The position numbers and the translations under genes were made by a program. The notes beneath the pieces were generated by a model. The model made no database searches, was not told where the DNA came from, and worked only from the letters and a program-made list of their open reading frames with translations. From Arthrinium phaeospermum (taxonomy: Eukaryota; Ascomycota; Sordariomycetes; Amphisphaeriales; Apiosporaceae), in the NCBI GenBank assembly GCA_006503535.1, contig QYRS01000003.1, forward strand, positions 1,488,001 to 1,552,000: a stretch of 64,000 bases of DNA. Direction: 5' to 3'. Shown in pieces: positions 49,591 to 59,601 of this stretch (positions are counted from its first letter, which is position 1; each line of letters begins with the position of its first letter).

Positions 49591-52500
49591 TTAGGACAGG
49601 TAACCGTTAGCCCCGAGGAACTCCTTGAGCACCTCGGCATCTCTCTGGCGGTAAGCGGCGCGTCCGCGGATGGAGTCCTTGACCTGCTCCAGCGAGCGGT
49701 CGAACGCGGCCGTGTCCTTGCCCTGGAAGAAGGCCTCGATCTCGTCGAGGTACTTGGCGTCGGTGAACTTCTTGAGCGAGAGACGGACGAAGCGGTCGAG
49801 CACCACCGGGTTGGCCATCTTGGTGGTGACCTGGTCCCAGTTCTCCTGCATGAACTGCCACTGGAGGACGCGGCCCTTGGCGTTGCCGGCCAGCGCTGTA
49901 CTCAAGTAGTGCATGTCGCCGCTGGGGATGGAGTCGGAGGCAGCGGCCGGGGGCGACAGGTTGAACAAGAAGGGGATGCACTTGTTCTTAAGGATCTCGA
50001 CGTCGCCAATGTGTCCGATGGAAGAAAGGCACATTTCTCGGCCGTCGACCGAAGTAGTTGTCTCCCACTCCTTCTTCAACGCTTCGAAAGCCGCCGCGGG
50101 GGAGCGCTTGACACCGGCGCGGTATACAACGCTACGCAGGTCGGGGCTCAAGACTGTGCCTTCTTTGCTCCACGCCTCGAACAGCTGTGTTGCTTTCTCT
50201 AGTACCCTTCATTCGAACTGTATTAGTATGCGTATCATAATGTAGCAGCATAGCATTGGAGTGAGACTTACTTGGGGTGGCCATTTACCACAGCCGTTAA
50301 CAAGAGTCGCTTTCGTAGCAGTCCTGTAAGGAAATCCTCTCCAGAGGCGGGCTCCCATCCAACTCTTTCGACCGCATCATTGATGAGTTTCAGGGTGAAG
50401 TTCTCCAGGCCCTTCTTGATCTCATCGTTATCGCCGAAGACAGACTTGACGGATCCAAGGGTGTTCAGTGCCTGGTTCCACACGATCTGGCTTGTTTCGG
50501 CGCCGAACCCTTGCAGGAATGCCAACAGAGCTGGAGTCGTGCCATAACCAGCAGACGCAAGATCTCTTGCCGAGCCAAGTGTAGCCACCTTGTCCTCGAT
50601 AGTAAGCTTGTCCAATTGAGTGCCGAGCTTCGCTAATCGAGCGGGCGGGTAGTTGGTGCGATAGAAGCCGAATCCGTTGTGGTTCAGCTTGTAGAAGTCG
50701 TCGTCGATCTCTCGAATGGTCTCTTCTTTGGTGGTCAGAGCAAGACTCTGTACCTCCTGAGTGCCGGCCTTGCCCTGCAGACCGACAGGCACCCACCAGG
50801 TTGTCTCGTCCTCCTCAGCCTTCACGTCTCCGGTGGACAAGAATCGGGACTGTCTCACACTGATCTGGCCCGGTTCCTCGGCGACTGTCAGCAACGGGAA
50901 ACCAATCTTCTCGATCCAGTTGGACATCAGCGAGGCGACATCGGCCCCAGTAGCCTCGGCCAAACCGGCCCACAGTGCCTCTGTCTTGGCATTGCCATAG
51001 GCATGTTTCTTGAGATAGATGGATACGCCCTTCAAGAAGTTCTTCTCTCCTACATGGTTTGCCAGCATTCTTAGAGTCGAGCAGCCCTTGAAGTAGCTGA
51101 TTGCGTCAAAGATCTGGTTCACATCCAGGGCATCCTGAACCGGGACGTAGATAGGATGGGAAGCGCGAATCGAGTCAAGCTGGAAAGCGGACTCCATGCC
51201 ATCACCGACGTATTTGGCCCAGACGTTCCAGTCAGGGTGGAACTCGTTGACAGCGTACCATCCTACCCATGTAGCAAAACTCTCGTTCAACCACAGCTCG
51301 TCCCACCAGTCCATTGTCACAAGGTTTCCGAACCATTGGTGGGCAAGTTCGTGTGCCACAACATAAGCAATGCGCACCTTGTAGGCGGCATCCGAGGTCT
51401 TCTCGTCAAACAGAACTGCAGTGGTCCTGTAAGTCACGAGGCCCCAGTTCTCCATTGCTCCATGTGTGAACTCGTGAACTGCAAGCAGATCGGCCTTGGG
51501 GAGAGGATAGTCGATATCGAAAGCCTCCGAAAACAAGTCAATTGTCTTGGGAGCATGCTCCAGAGCCCATCTGCCCTGTTCCTTGAGGCCCCGAGTGGTA
51601 TAGACACGGACAGGGATCTGTTTGCCATTGTAGCGGCGCTCGGTTTGGCTTTCAACAAACTCAAAGTCGCCCAAAGCCCAAGCCAGAAGATAAGTGCTCA
51701 TTACTGGGGTTCGTTCGAAAGCAACATTCACGAGACCTTCGCCAGTCTTGGTGGTACTCTTGACGGGCATGTTGGACAATGCCACTTGGTCCTCAGGTAC
51801 TTCGATGGCAAAATCAAAGGTGGCCTTGAGACGAGGTTCGTCGAAACAAGGGAACGCACGACGAGCATCGCAGGCCTCGAATTGGGTGCTGAACATATAG
51901 TGGAACTGGTCATCCCTTGGCACCGAAGCAGCCGCAGGCACCACAGGCTTGTACTTGCTCCTATAGAAGCCGGCCATATCGTTATTCAGGATTCCCTCAA
52001 AGGCTATCTCAAGGGTAGCCTTGCTAGTTGGCGGGATCTCCTCAGCGAAACTCAATGTGGCGCGCTGTTTCTTTTCATCGTAGCTGATGGTAGATGTCTC
52101 CCAAGTCTGGGTGGCCTTGGTGTGCGAGACGGTCAACTTGGCTGATGAGAGCTTAAGCTCCAAAGCATTGATGACAACATCCTTGGTCGACTCAAGGACT
52201 TCCACATCGATACTAATGGACGGTTAGCTTGTAAGTAGACAAACAAAGAGTAGCAAGGGGGTGCAGGTATAACGGGAGTGGCGCTGGATGGATGGGCCAA
52301 GATAGGTCAATGACACACTTCACTTACATCACTTTTCCTTGATAGGTCCAGGTCTTGAAGTCCAGAGCGGACAGGGAAAGGTCGTAGTGAGACGGCTTGA
52401 TGGCCGTGGGCAGGGTGTCTCGGTCCGTCATGATGGAAGAGGGAATAATGGGAGAACAGTAAAGCCTCGATGAGTTGGAGAAAGGTCGTCGAGATATACC

Positions 52501-52749
52501 CGCAGTCCCCAGTGTTGTTGCAGACGAGCGGCACGAGAATTTGGAATATGAATATGGACTAGCACCAATCAAGGCCCTTGAGGTGTGTCTGGAAAAGGCA
52601 GGTAATATAGTGGGATCCGAACGGTATTGGCGGAAGGTGTTTTGGCAGAGTGGTTTTGCTTTCTCCCCCGCACTCGTTTTGGGTGTTTGGGTCACGAAGC
52701 GGGCAACCCCATTACGCCATGCCGTTGCACCGTGGCTGCGCATGGCCAT
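49591..52749 (-). CDS. M1-family zinc aminopeptidase (Ape2/Aap1 type), possible dual targeting
   Basis: Three exons on the reverse strand: 52749-52328, 52212-50272, 50206-49591; introns 115 and 65 nt. The long form has 992 aa; an internal ATG at 52431 (MTDRDTLPTAIKPSHYDLSL) gives 886 aa, the usual cytosolic length. Residues 1-106 of the long form are Arg/Ser-rich with almost no acid residues, like a mitochondrial presequence. The catalytic domain shows the substrate motif GAMENWG and the zinc site HELAHQWFGN followed by WLNESF (HExxH-x18-E). The C-terminal ERAP1-like helical domain is complete. Known role: removes N-terminal residues (Ala, Arg, Leu preference in yeast Ape2/Aap1) in peptide turnover. 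The ATG at 52431 has A at -3; the upstream ATGs at 52749 and 52743 are weaker and better respectively. Confidence 0.94.
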
Positions 52750-53557
52750 TGATGTCAATTAATTTTGGCGGGCGACCGGGCGGAAGACGGGCACCAACAG
52801 TCAGTCAGTCCACTTTAGCTCAAATACCCATATGTATTTGTAGATTCCTTGAAGATGCAGCTTGCGCATGAGTCGAGGTTACATCATGTACCACGCAGCA
52901 CAACGAGAGCTTGCAGGCGCCAGACCGGTGTACGCAATTGGCTGGTCTTTGACGCCCAATATGACCTCAGGAGGCGGACGCTGTACGTTGTTATGTTAGG
53001 TAGGATCTACTGGATTAGGGGCAATGGAGGTCTGGGTTACTGCCGGGACTAACGTTACGTAGCTCTGGTGGATGGAATTTCGTTACGCGCATAGACTATT
53101 CCTGTAGCGGGATCGCCATCGCCCAATCTAGGCGGCTCCGTGCATACATCAACTGCATATTTGATATTGGTGTAGAGCAATACAACTTCATCTACTCAAC
53201 AACGGCCTCGAGTAGTAAACTACATAAAAGTAACGCTTGATGGCATCAATTCATTCATCTAGTTGAAACTGATGTCTATACAGGTCTAACTCTTTTCGCC
53301 GCACCCTATGCTTTCTCCAATCCTTTCACGCCAACTGGTTTGATTCCCCTTGATAGCTGGCAGCTGACCTACGCCACTCACTCACTGCTGTGCATATCTC
53401 CTTACACCTTGGCTTCACAACTCATGACTCCCCATATGAGAGAACGTTGACTGGAAACACATATTGCAACCTGTGTACCCAACAAACATCGCTTTTTCTC
53501 GGCGCAGTCTGTTGCGATATTGCTAGACTGTAGTAGGAGAGGAAGGAGCCAGCCAAA
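52750..53557. other. Divergent promoter region: aminopeptidase / APC10
   Basis: 0.8 kb between two divergent starts, mixed composition. No ORF with domain features. Confidence 0.5.
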
Positions 53558-54960
53558 ATGGACAGTCGCCGACAGCTCTTCGGTGCACCTTCTCGTCTCG
53601 ATCATCCCTCTCTGCAGTCGTCCCGACGACCTGACAATAACTCATGGGATCAACTTGCCCCGTCCCAACCAGCTTCTACTCTACCTCCACGATGGGGACA
53701 AACCGGCCAAGGTCAGTCACAAATATCATTCACTTGCATTCCTGTTCTCTTTTGTCAAGTTCACGATCCCCAAAGCTCCCAATCTCATACGGGAATTGCA
53801 CGTCGTCTACCTCATTTTCACTCGAGCCGTTACAACAATAAATTTCACGTCTTTCCACCATGCCCTCATAAACACGTTGGCAATGTCAACGCCACGTCCC
53901 CGGGAAACCTCGCTGCCCCGGCTGCGTCTGCCAGACAGCAGCCGGCGGATATACCGATTTACCAAGACAACTGGGATCCATCTAACCCCGTTGAATATGA
54001 ACGGTTAATCCGGGCAGAGTTGGTTCCTCGACTGCAATACTTTGATGACGATGATAAAGAGAATTATCCAGAAGGTTCTGACCATACTGACGAAGAGTCT
54101 GAAGATTCCGGAAACGAAGATGGCAGTGAAGATGCAGAGGATCTGGACCGCGATCTCGATGAGAACGGCGAGGGGGCTGACGTCGACCCTGACGAGGAAG
54201 AGGGCGAGGAGGGAGATGACGACGAAGAAGCCCAGGAGGACGAGCTGCCCTTTAACGCCGCGGCAGTAGGCCTGAAGGAGATCAGCAACCTTGCAAGCTT
54301 CACCGTCAGCAGCTACAAGCCGGGCTGTGGTGTCAGAGAGCTCCGCGATGATGATATCAACCTGTTCTGGCAGTAAGTCGAATGTTGGGCCCTTCCAAAC
54401 TGGAATATAGGTACTGATTGCTCATAAGATCCGACGGTCCTCAACCTCATCGTCTGAATATCCATTTCATCAAGCGCGTTGAGATTCGCGCTCTACGGCT
54501 CTTCCTGGACTACGAACTCGACGAAAGCTACACACCAACCAAGATCCAGATCACTGCAGGCACTGCCCCGCATCTCACCATTCCATTCACCACGATGGAG
54601 CTTAACACGCCTAAGGGATGGATTGATGTCCCCATTACTGGTGCTGGCGGTGGAAAAGACGGGAACTCATTATGCTGTTTCTTCATCCGGATCATCGTGC
54701 TCGAGAATCACCAGAATGGCAAAGACACCCACGTTCGCGGGATCAAAGTCTATGCTCTGGATGACAGTGCCACCACCGCCGAAAACAACCCGGTCGAGGA
54801 CATGGCAGAGGCCATTGATGACTACGGGGGCCGAATGGGCCGGCGAGGCGGTGCTAAACATGATCACGACGCCAACAGCAAACCTACGACCAAAAAGTTT
54901 GTGCCGGGAGATGGAGGACTGACCATACCGTATTTCATGAGAGAGCCGGAGATCCGCTGA
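53558..54960 (+). CDS. APC10: Anaphase-promoting complex subunit 10 (DOC domain)
   Basis: Modelled as two exons, 53558-54372 and 54429-54960 (56-nt intron), 448 aa. Residues 1-150 are disordered and poorly conserved; the start MDSRRQLFGAPSRLDHPS in an A-rich context suits fungal APC10 leaders. A very acidic stretch (~165-235, Asp/Glu) precedes the DOC domain: LASFTVSSYKPGCGVRELRD, WQSDGPQPHRLNIHF and ELDESYTPTKIQITAG, then VRGIKVYALD. Known role: with Cdc20/Cdh1, APC10 forms the D-box degron receptor of the APC/C ubiquitin ligase and increases processivity in mitosis. The segment of exon 1 from about 53712 to 53930 looks unlike coding DNA of this family (few charged residues) and could be a retained intron, but its frame is open and I found no phase-neutral splice pair. 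The C-terminus lacks the usual terminal Ile-Arg but ends in EIR. Confidence 0.9.
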
Positions 54961-55569
54961 ACTGTATCCTGGACGAAGCTCTTCTGTTGGGCAATGAATG
55001 GCGATTGCATGGGCAAAATGCATGATTAGTCTGGGCGATTCTGATACCCTTTGCATTCTGAGAGCTGCGATTGTACGATGGAAGGGGAAGATCCGGGGTA
55101 TTTTGTCAGGCACTCATATGAAGCAGTGATGTGAGTGTTACGTGCCCATAGCAAAGCAGCAATACATCATCTAAACCCACAAAATCATATCCTTTTGGGC
55201 ATATGTCTGTCTTATGTTGAAGCCCTTTACGAGGACCCGGAGCGGTTCATCTTACGTAATGGGCATTGCGGCTCAGTTCCTACCTTTCGCCGCAATCTGC
55301 CGACGACTCCTTGACCCTTACTGAATTGTTATTTTGTCTGGCATATTACTTCAACATGATCGTGCAGTATGTGTCGGTATAGGATTCCTTGTGAGAGAGG
55401 AGGTGAGTTAGGGGTTCGGAGGGGTGCATAGGTGGGACCCCGGCCGTTCTCCGCATCCCGGGATCGAATCTCCAATTCCCGCGCTCTGATGGCCCGCTCG
55501 AAGCGTTTGTGTCCAACATCCATTCGTTCAACACTCCAAGAGTCCCTTTCATAGATTGACAACATCACG
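54961..55569. other. Intergenic; upstream of POF1-type gene
   Basis: 0.6 kb between two forward genes. A GC-rich leader begins near 55430. No recognisable feature otherwise. Confidence 0.5.
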
Positions 55570-56628
55570 ATGCCGGCGTCGGATGCGACAGATACAGAAA
55601 ACATGGTGTCCCCTCGGCAGCTGCCATCCAACCTGGTGTCCCACTTCACTCAAGCGTTGAAGACGTTTCAGCTATCTGAGACGACTTTCAGCGTTCTGTG
55701 CTCTGTTTCGTCTTCCACCCCCAGCTCTAATAATGGCGCCCAAGTAGCGGTACCGAGCGCGCCGACGCAGACGCCCAGGACTCTGGTGGTTCTGGACTCG
55801 TCCTTCAACCCTCCTACGCTGGCGCATCAACGAATGGCCTTGTCGGCGCTGGCAGACCAGCAGCAGCAGCAACCACCACCACCACAACAACAACAGCGCC
55901 ATGCCCCACGCGACTCGCGCGTTTTGTTGCTGCTTGCAATCAACAATGCAGACAAAGCGCCCAAGCCCGCGGCGTTCCCCCAGAGGCTGGCCATGATGTA
56001 CGTGTTTGCGCAGGACCTACTCTCGGCTGCCCGGGGCCAGAGGGGTCACCACGAGGCCGCCGAAACCGGCTCGAGCATGGGGGACGGAGAGGAGCAGAAT
56101 GCAGTGGACATTGCGGTCACGACAGAGCCCTACTTCCACTCCAAGAGCCACGCCATCGCGACGAGCGACTTCTACGCCGCTCCCGCCGCTTCCAGCAGCG
56201 GGGCAGGGGGCAAGGAAACGACAAAGATGGAACAGCTGTACCTAACCGGATTCGACACGCTGATCCGCATCTTCGACGCCAAGTACTACCCCAACGACAC
56301 GATGCGGCAGGCGCTGGACCCGTTCCTGTCGGAGTCGCGGCTGCGCGTGACCATGCGAACGGACGCGGACTGGGGCGGCGCCGCAGACCAGCGGGCGTAC
56401 CTCGAGGGCCTGCGGGACGGCAATCTGGAGGCCATGGGCGGGAAGCGGGAGTGGGCGGACAAGGTCGAGCTGGTCGAAGGCCGTACCGAGGGCCAGGGCG
56501 AGGACGTCATCAGCAGCACCAAGGTCCGGGGCGCTGTACAGAAGGAGGACTGGCCGGCGCTGCGGCGGCTCGTGAGCGACGGGGTCAGCGAGTGGGTGAA
56601 GACGCAGGGGCTGTACAAGGAGGAGTGA
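55570..56628 (+). CDS. POF1: Nicotinamide-nucleotide adenylyltransferase, POF1-type
   Basis: Intronless, 352 aa. The nucleotidyltransferase signature GSFNPxTxxH appears here as DSSFNPPTLAHQRMA (~78), in the alpha/beta fold that continues with LLLLAINNADK and MMYVFAQDLL. Substrate-pocket strands are seen as YLTGFDTLIRIFD, followed by DAKYYPND and RLRVTMRTDADW. The C-terminal ISSTKVRGAV (~314) is the SSTxxR phosphate-binding motif. Known chemistry: NMN plus ATP to NAD plus pyrophosphate. Yeast Pof1 is an ATPase/NMNAT-like protein linked to filamentation and ER-associated protein quality control. A low-complexity Gln/Pro insertion (55858-55902) sits just after the first motif, and another Gly/Glu-rich insertion near residue 155-175. 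Both are absent from compact bacterial enzymes. Confidence 0.9.
   Translation: MPASDATDTENMVSPRQLPSNLVSHFTQALKTFQLSETTFSVLCSVSSSTPSSNNGAQVAVPSAPTQTPRTLVVLDSSFNPPTLAHQRMALSALADQQQQQPPPPQQQQRHAPRDSRVLLLLAINNADKAPKPAAFPQRLAMMYVFAQDLLSAARGQRGHHEAAETGSSMGDGEEQNAVDIAVTTEPYFHSKSHAIATSDFYAAPAASSSGAGGKETTKMEQLYLTGFDTLIRIFDAKYYPNDTMRQALDPFLSESRLRVTMRTDADWGGAADQRAYLEGLRDGNLEAMGGKREWADKVELVEGRTEGQGEDVISSTKVRGAVQKEDWPALRRLVSDGVSEWVKTQGLYKEE
55858..55902 (+). repeat. CAG/CCA trinucleotide tract inside the POF1-type gene
   Basis: CAG units, then CCA units, then CAA/CAG units encode Gln5-Pro4-Gln4. In-frame, so expansion or contraction would change only loop length. Confidence 0.9.
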
Positions 56629-58019
56629 TTAGGCGCCTCAGCGTCCAAGATTCACAGCGGCAGTGTAGAATTAATACTACATGACACACATATGATACAT
56701 GCAAACAGAGGTCAGGCAAGTAAGTTGACCTATATTGGGAGACGGAAAACACACACAAGTACCAGAGTCTTGGAGCTCGAGCAAGCTCCTTTCTCGACCC
56801 ATGGAAACGCTAAGTCACTCGATTGAGTAAACCATGATTTGCTGCTGGCTTTGCCGGCGAAATACATGCTCGGTCGAAATCCGTCAAGATCAGGGGGGAA
56901 ACTGTTTATTTCTGCCAACCTGTTCGTATCCAATGTTTGCTTCACCATCACCATCTATTGAACAATATCCTGCCACGCCAGTACTGCTACTTACAGCCGA
57001 ATAGGTGACATAGTACGCCATCAGCACCCGGTTTCTCAACCATGGAGCATATGATTGTAAACGAGATGTGTAATGACGTTCAAAAGAACCTACCTACAAG
57101 GAATATGTGTGATCACAACGTAATTGTACTGGAAGTTGACATCTTGCTGATATGTATCATCGTCCCCGATGTGGACTTGGAAGTGTATTTTGATTGCGTA
57201 TGTGTAATGGGCACCGCCTTCCTGTATGAAAGACATCAGAGTCTATTAATCCGTACATTTCTCCTAGAAATGGAAAGGGTCGTGTATCCATCTAGACAGC
57301 CAATCAGAAGAACATGGGTGGGCATTGATCGAGACAACAAGGCTTTGCTTCATGTTCTAGATGGATGACAGAGTTCCTTATTCACCAGATATGAAGGGTT
57401 CAGCCACAACCTTCAAGTAGTCTCAGAACACCAGACTTTCTTATTTGTTGGATTACACGGGAGTCCCAAAGTTATGTCAAGGCATGCTCAGCATCCACCA
57501 AGCAGCTCAGCTTCAGGTGCATAGCATAATGCATGTGCAAGTTGATACATAGTGGGAATGCCTTCACAAAACCTACACCTCTGTTATGCATTGTACCTCC
57601 ATGGCCAAGTTGAATTGTGACGAAATAACATTATTCACAAGTTCATCAGGCTCCCCAGGAGCCTCGGTCCAAAGCATTCAATTAGTCAAAGCATCACCTT
57701 GCGAATGGATCAAACTGAGTCAATTCGGAGCAGTTTCCCTAGCAAACCGGTACAGGAAGGTGCAAACTGCCTGTAGTGCCAAACAAAGTCCACTGTCGTG
57801 AAAAACTGAAAGAATTCCGAGCCAATCAGATTAATCCGTGGCCATATCGACCCCACCGGAGTGAACCCCGATGCCTGTAGCTGCCTTTTCTGACCAATGA
57901 GAAAAAGGAACGGCACTGAAAAGGGCTTATTGAACAGGCTGAATTTTCACCTGGGTTGCTCCCGTCCCCTACCCGGCTTCTGGGCAGGCTGATCTGGGGA
58001 CCCACAGGGCCCTTGAGCA

Positions 58020-58082
58020 AAGGGTATAAATCTCTGCTCTCCCTCCCTCCATTTCGATTTTCTTTTCTCTTTTTCTCTTCAT
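58020..58082 (+). promoter_or_regulatory. Candidate core promoter: TATA-like box plus CT-rich tract
   Basis: GGGTATAAATC at 58020 is followed by CT-rich runs (CTCCCTCCCTCC, then TTTTCTCTTTTTC) and an ATG at 58081, a layout common in strongly transcribed fungal genes. The ATG at 58081 opens only five codons. What is transcribed, if anything, is not clear. Confidence 0.3.
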
Positions 58083-58213
58083 GTCGACAATACTCTAAAG
58101 AATCATTTCTATAGTGTTTGTCCCAATCTCTGTTTTCTCCAAAACAGCTACAGATCCGACCCTGGTTGATGATTCCTATCCCTGCCGCCCTAGAGTGAAG
58201 AGGCATTCTTGCC

Positions 58214-58438
58214 ATGGTTACCCTCCCAGGTTTCCAGATACTCTCGCACCCTCCGCAAGGAGGGCGGTCGATGTCCCTTTCACGAGGGCTCGGCTGTATA
58301 GAGAGTGGTGATGATCTCGACCCCGATTTGTCATGGTCTGCCTTCGGGCGCGTGGCCGGGGTGGGCGGTGGTGGACGTCTGACAGGCGCGTTTTTATTCT
58401 CTTTTTCATTGCTGGCCAGGGTTCGTCCTTGGCAGTGA
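58214..58438 (+). CDS. Very tentative 74-aa ORF downstream of the TATA-like element
   Basis: Starts in an ideal context (GCCATGG) and encodes MVTLPGFQILSHPPQGG, then a Gly-rich middle and a hydrophobic C-terminal stretch (TGAFLFSFSLLARV). I recognise no family. Composition and the overlapping frames make it doubtful. It is listed only because the promoter-like sequence lies 130 bp upstream. Confidence 0.15.
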   Translation: MVTLPGFQILSHPPQGGRSMSLSRGLGCIESGDDLDPDLSWSAFGRVAGVGGGGRLTGAFLFSFSLLARVRPWQ

Positions 58439-59601
58439 GGAAGAAGATCCTCCACATCAAACAAAATTCAGGCTGCCATACCAATGGTAGCATAATGGAT
58501 TCCAAAATTGGCACAGCCTGTCGTGGTGATCAGCATCGCTGCTGTCATGCAATCTCCAATTTCATACTGCAAACGGCCATCCTGTCACGAATCCAGCACT
58601 GTACATTGATGACCTCGCCTGTTCTGCCAAGGTCCGCTGCAATAAACAACAGGAAAATCTCAACCTGGCATCTCGGTTTGACTTGTAATGCCATTGCTTC
58701 GTAGAATTATTACGAGACAAGTTCGATCTCTGTTTTTTCGTGTACCTCGTCCTCATGCCCCAAACGCCGATTCCGATTCTCGAGATGCTCAATGTTTCCA
58801 GTTGACAGTCCACCTGACCTTCTTGCCACCTTTGCCTCACAATTGATATGCCCAAGGTCGTGTGTATATAAACATTTCCTACATAATGCACTTACGGCTA
58901 TTCACCAGGGCAGCCTCAACCACACCACCGTGTCCAGCGGGCTGGCAGACAGCTTCATCAAGCGTTTGCCTGGGCCCAATGGATGTGTACATGACCGGCT
59001 CCCGACACTGCTTGTAAAGATGAAACCAACCATCGTTTTCTATAGCACCGAGGCGAACCCAGAGAACGAGATGTACATTTAAAAATTGGAGCTGTGCCAA
59101 TCTGCTCTTCTGTACCTTCATTTGCTAAACTCGTGTATACAAGTTCCTGCTCATTGTGGCTCTCAATCTGCCTCTCCTTGCCATTCTTCAACGCATCGTT
59201 CATGACAGGAAGGGGTTCAAGAACTTTCACCATCCGAACATATCCAAAAGCTGGGTTACAAGGAAGGCAGCTCCCAAGGGGACAACCAGTACAATCGTGG
59301 CATAGTCACTTTAATGACCGCACAACCTGCTAAGAATAATATATGTAATGAAAATGAATTTAATAAGGCATGAACATCCTCATAATTAACTATAACGAAG
59401 GAATCTAGTAAAAACAACGCCACGTAGAGGTATTCTAACAGAAACATAATCCCACACGCCCGAATCAAACCAAACAATACTCTTCAAAGCGGGATAACGA
59501 GATGCCCTTTTCGTGCAGTTACACCGCAATGATGAACGGCAGTCCGTTTCCGACCCTCTTCCCACAGTTTCAGGGGGGTTGTCCTAGATCGACCACCCAT
59601 T

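Larger units (their letters stand above)
56629..59601. other. 3 kb region without a confident gene
   Basis: Convergent spacer between the POF1-type gene and VNX1. It has a TATA-like sequence with CT-rich leader at 58020-58080 (listed separately) and an AT-rich patch at about 59330-59420. Short ORFs at 58114-58311 and 58214-58438 (forward) and 57826-58464 (reverse) overlap and none carries a recognisable domain. Confidence 0.45.

Noticed and set aside
57826..58464. 212-aa minus-strand ORF
   Set aside because: Overlaps promoter-like forward sequence, highly basic and Arg/Pro-rich with no domain; no supporting splice or start context.
58469..58520. tRNA-like hairpin
   Set aside because: No GTTCRA T-loop, no anticodon stem and only about 52 nt; not a tRNA.
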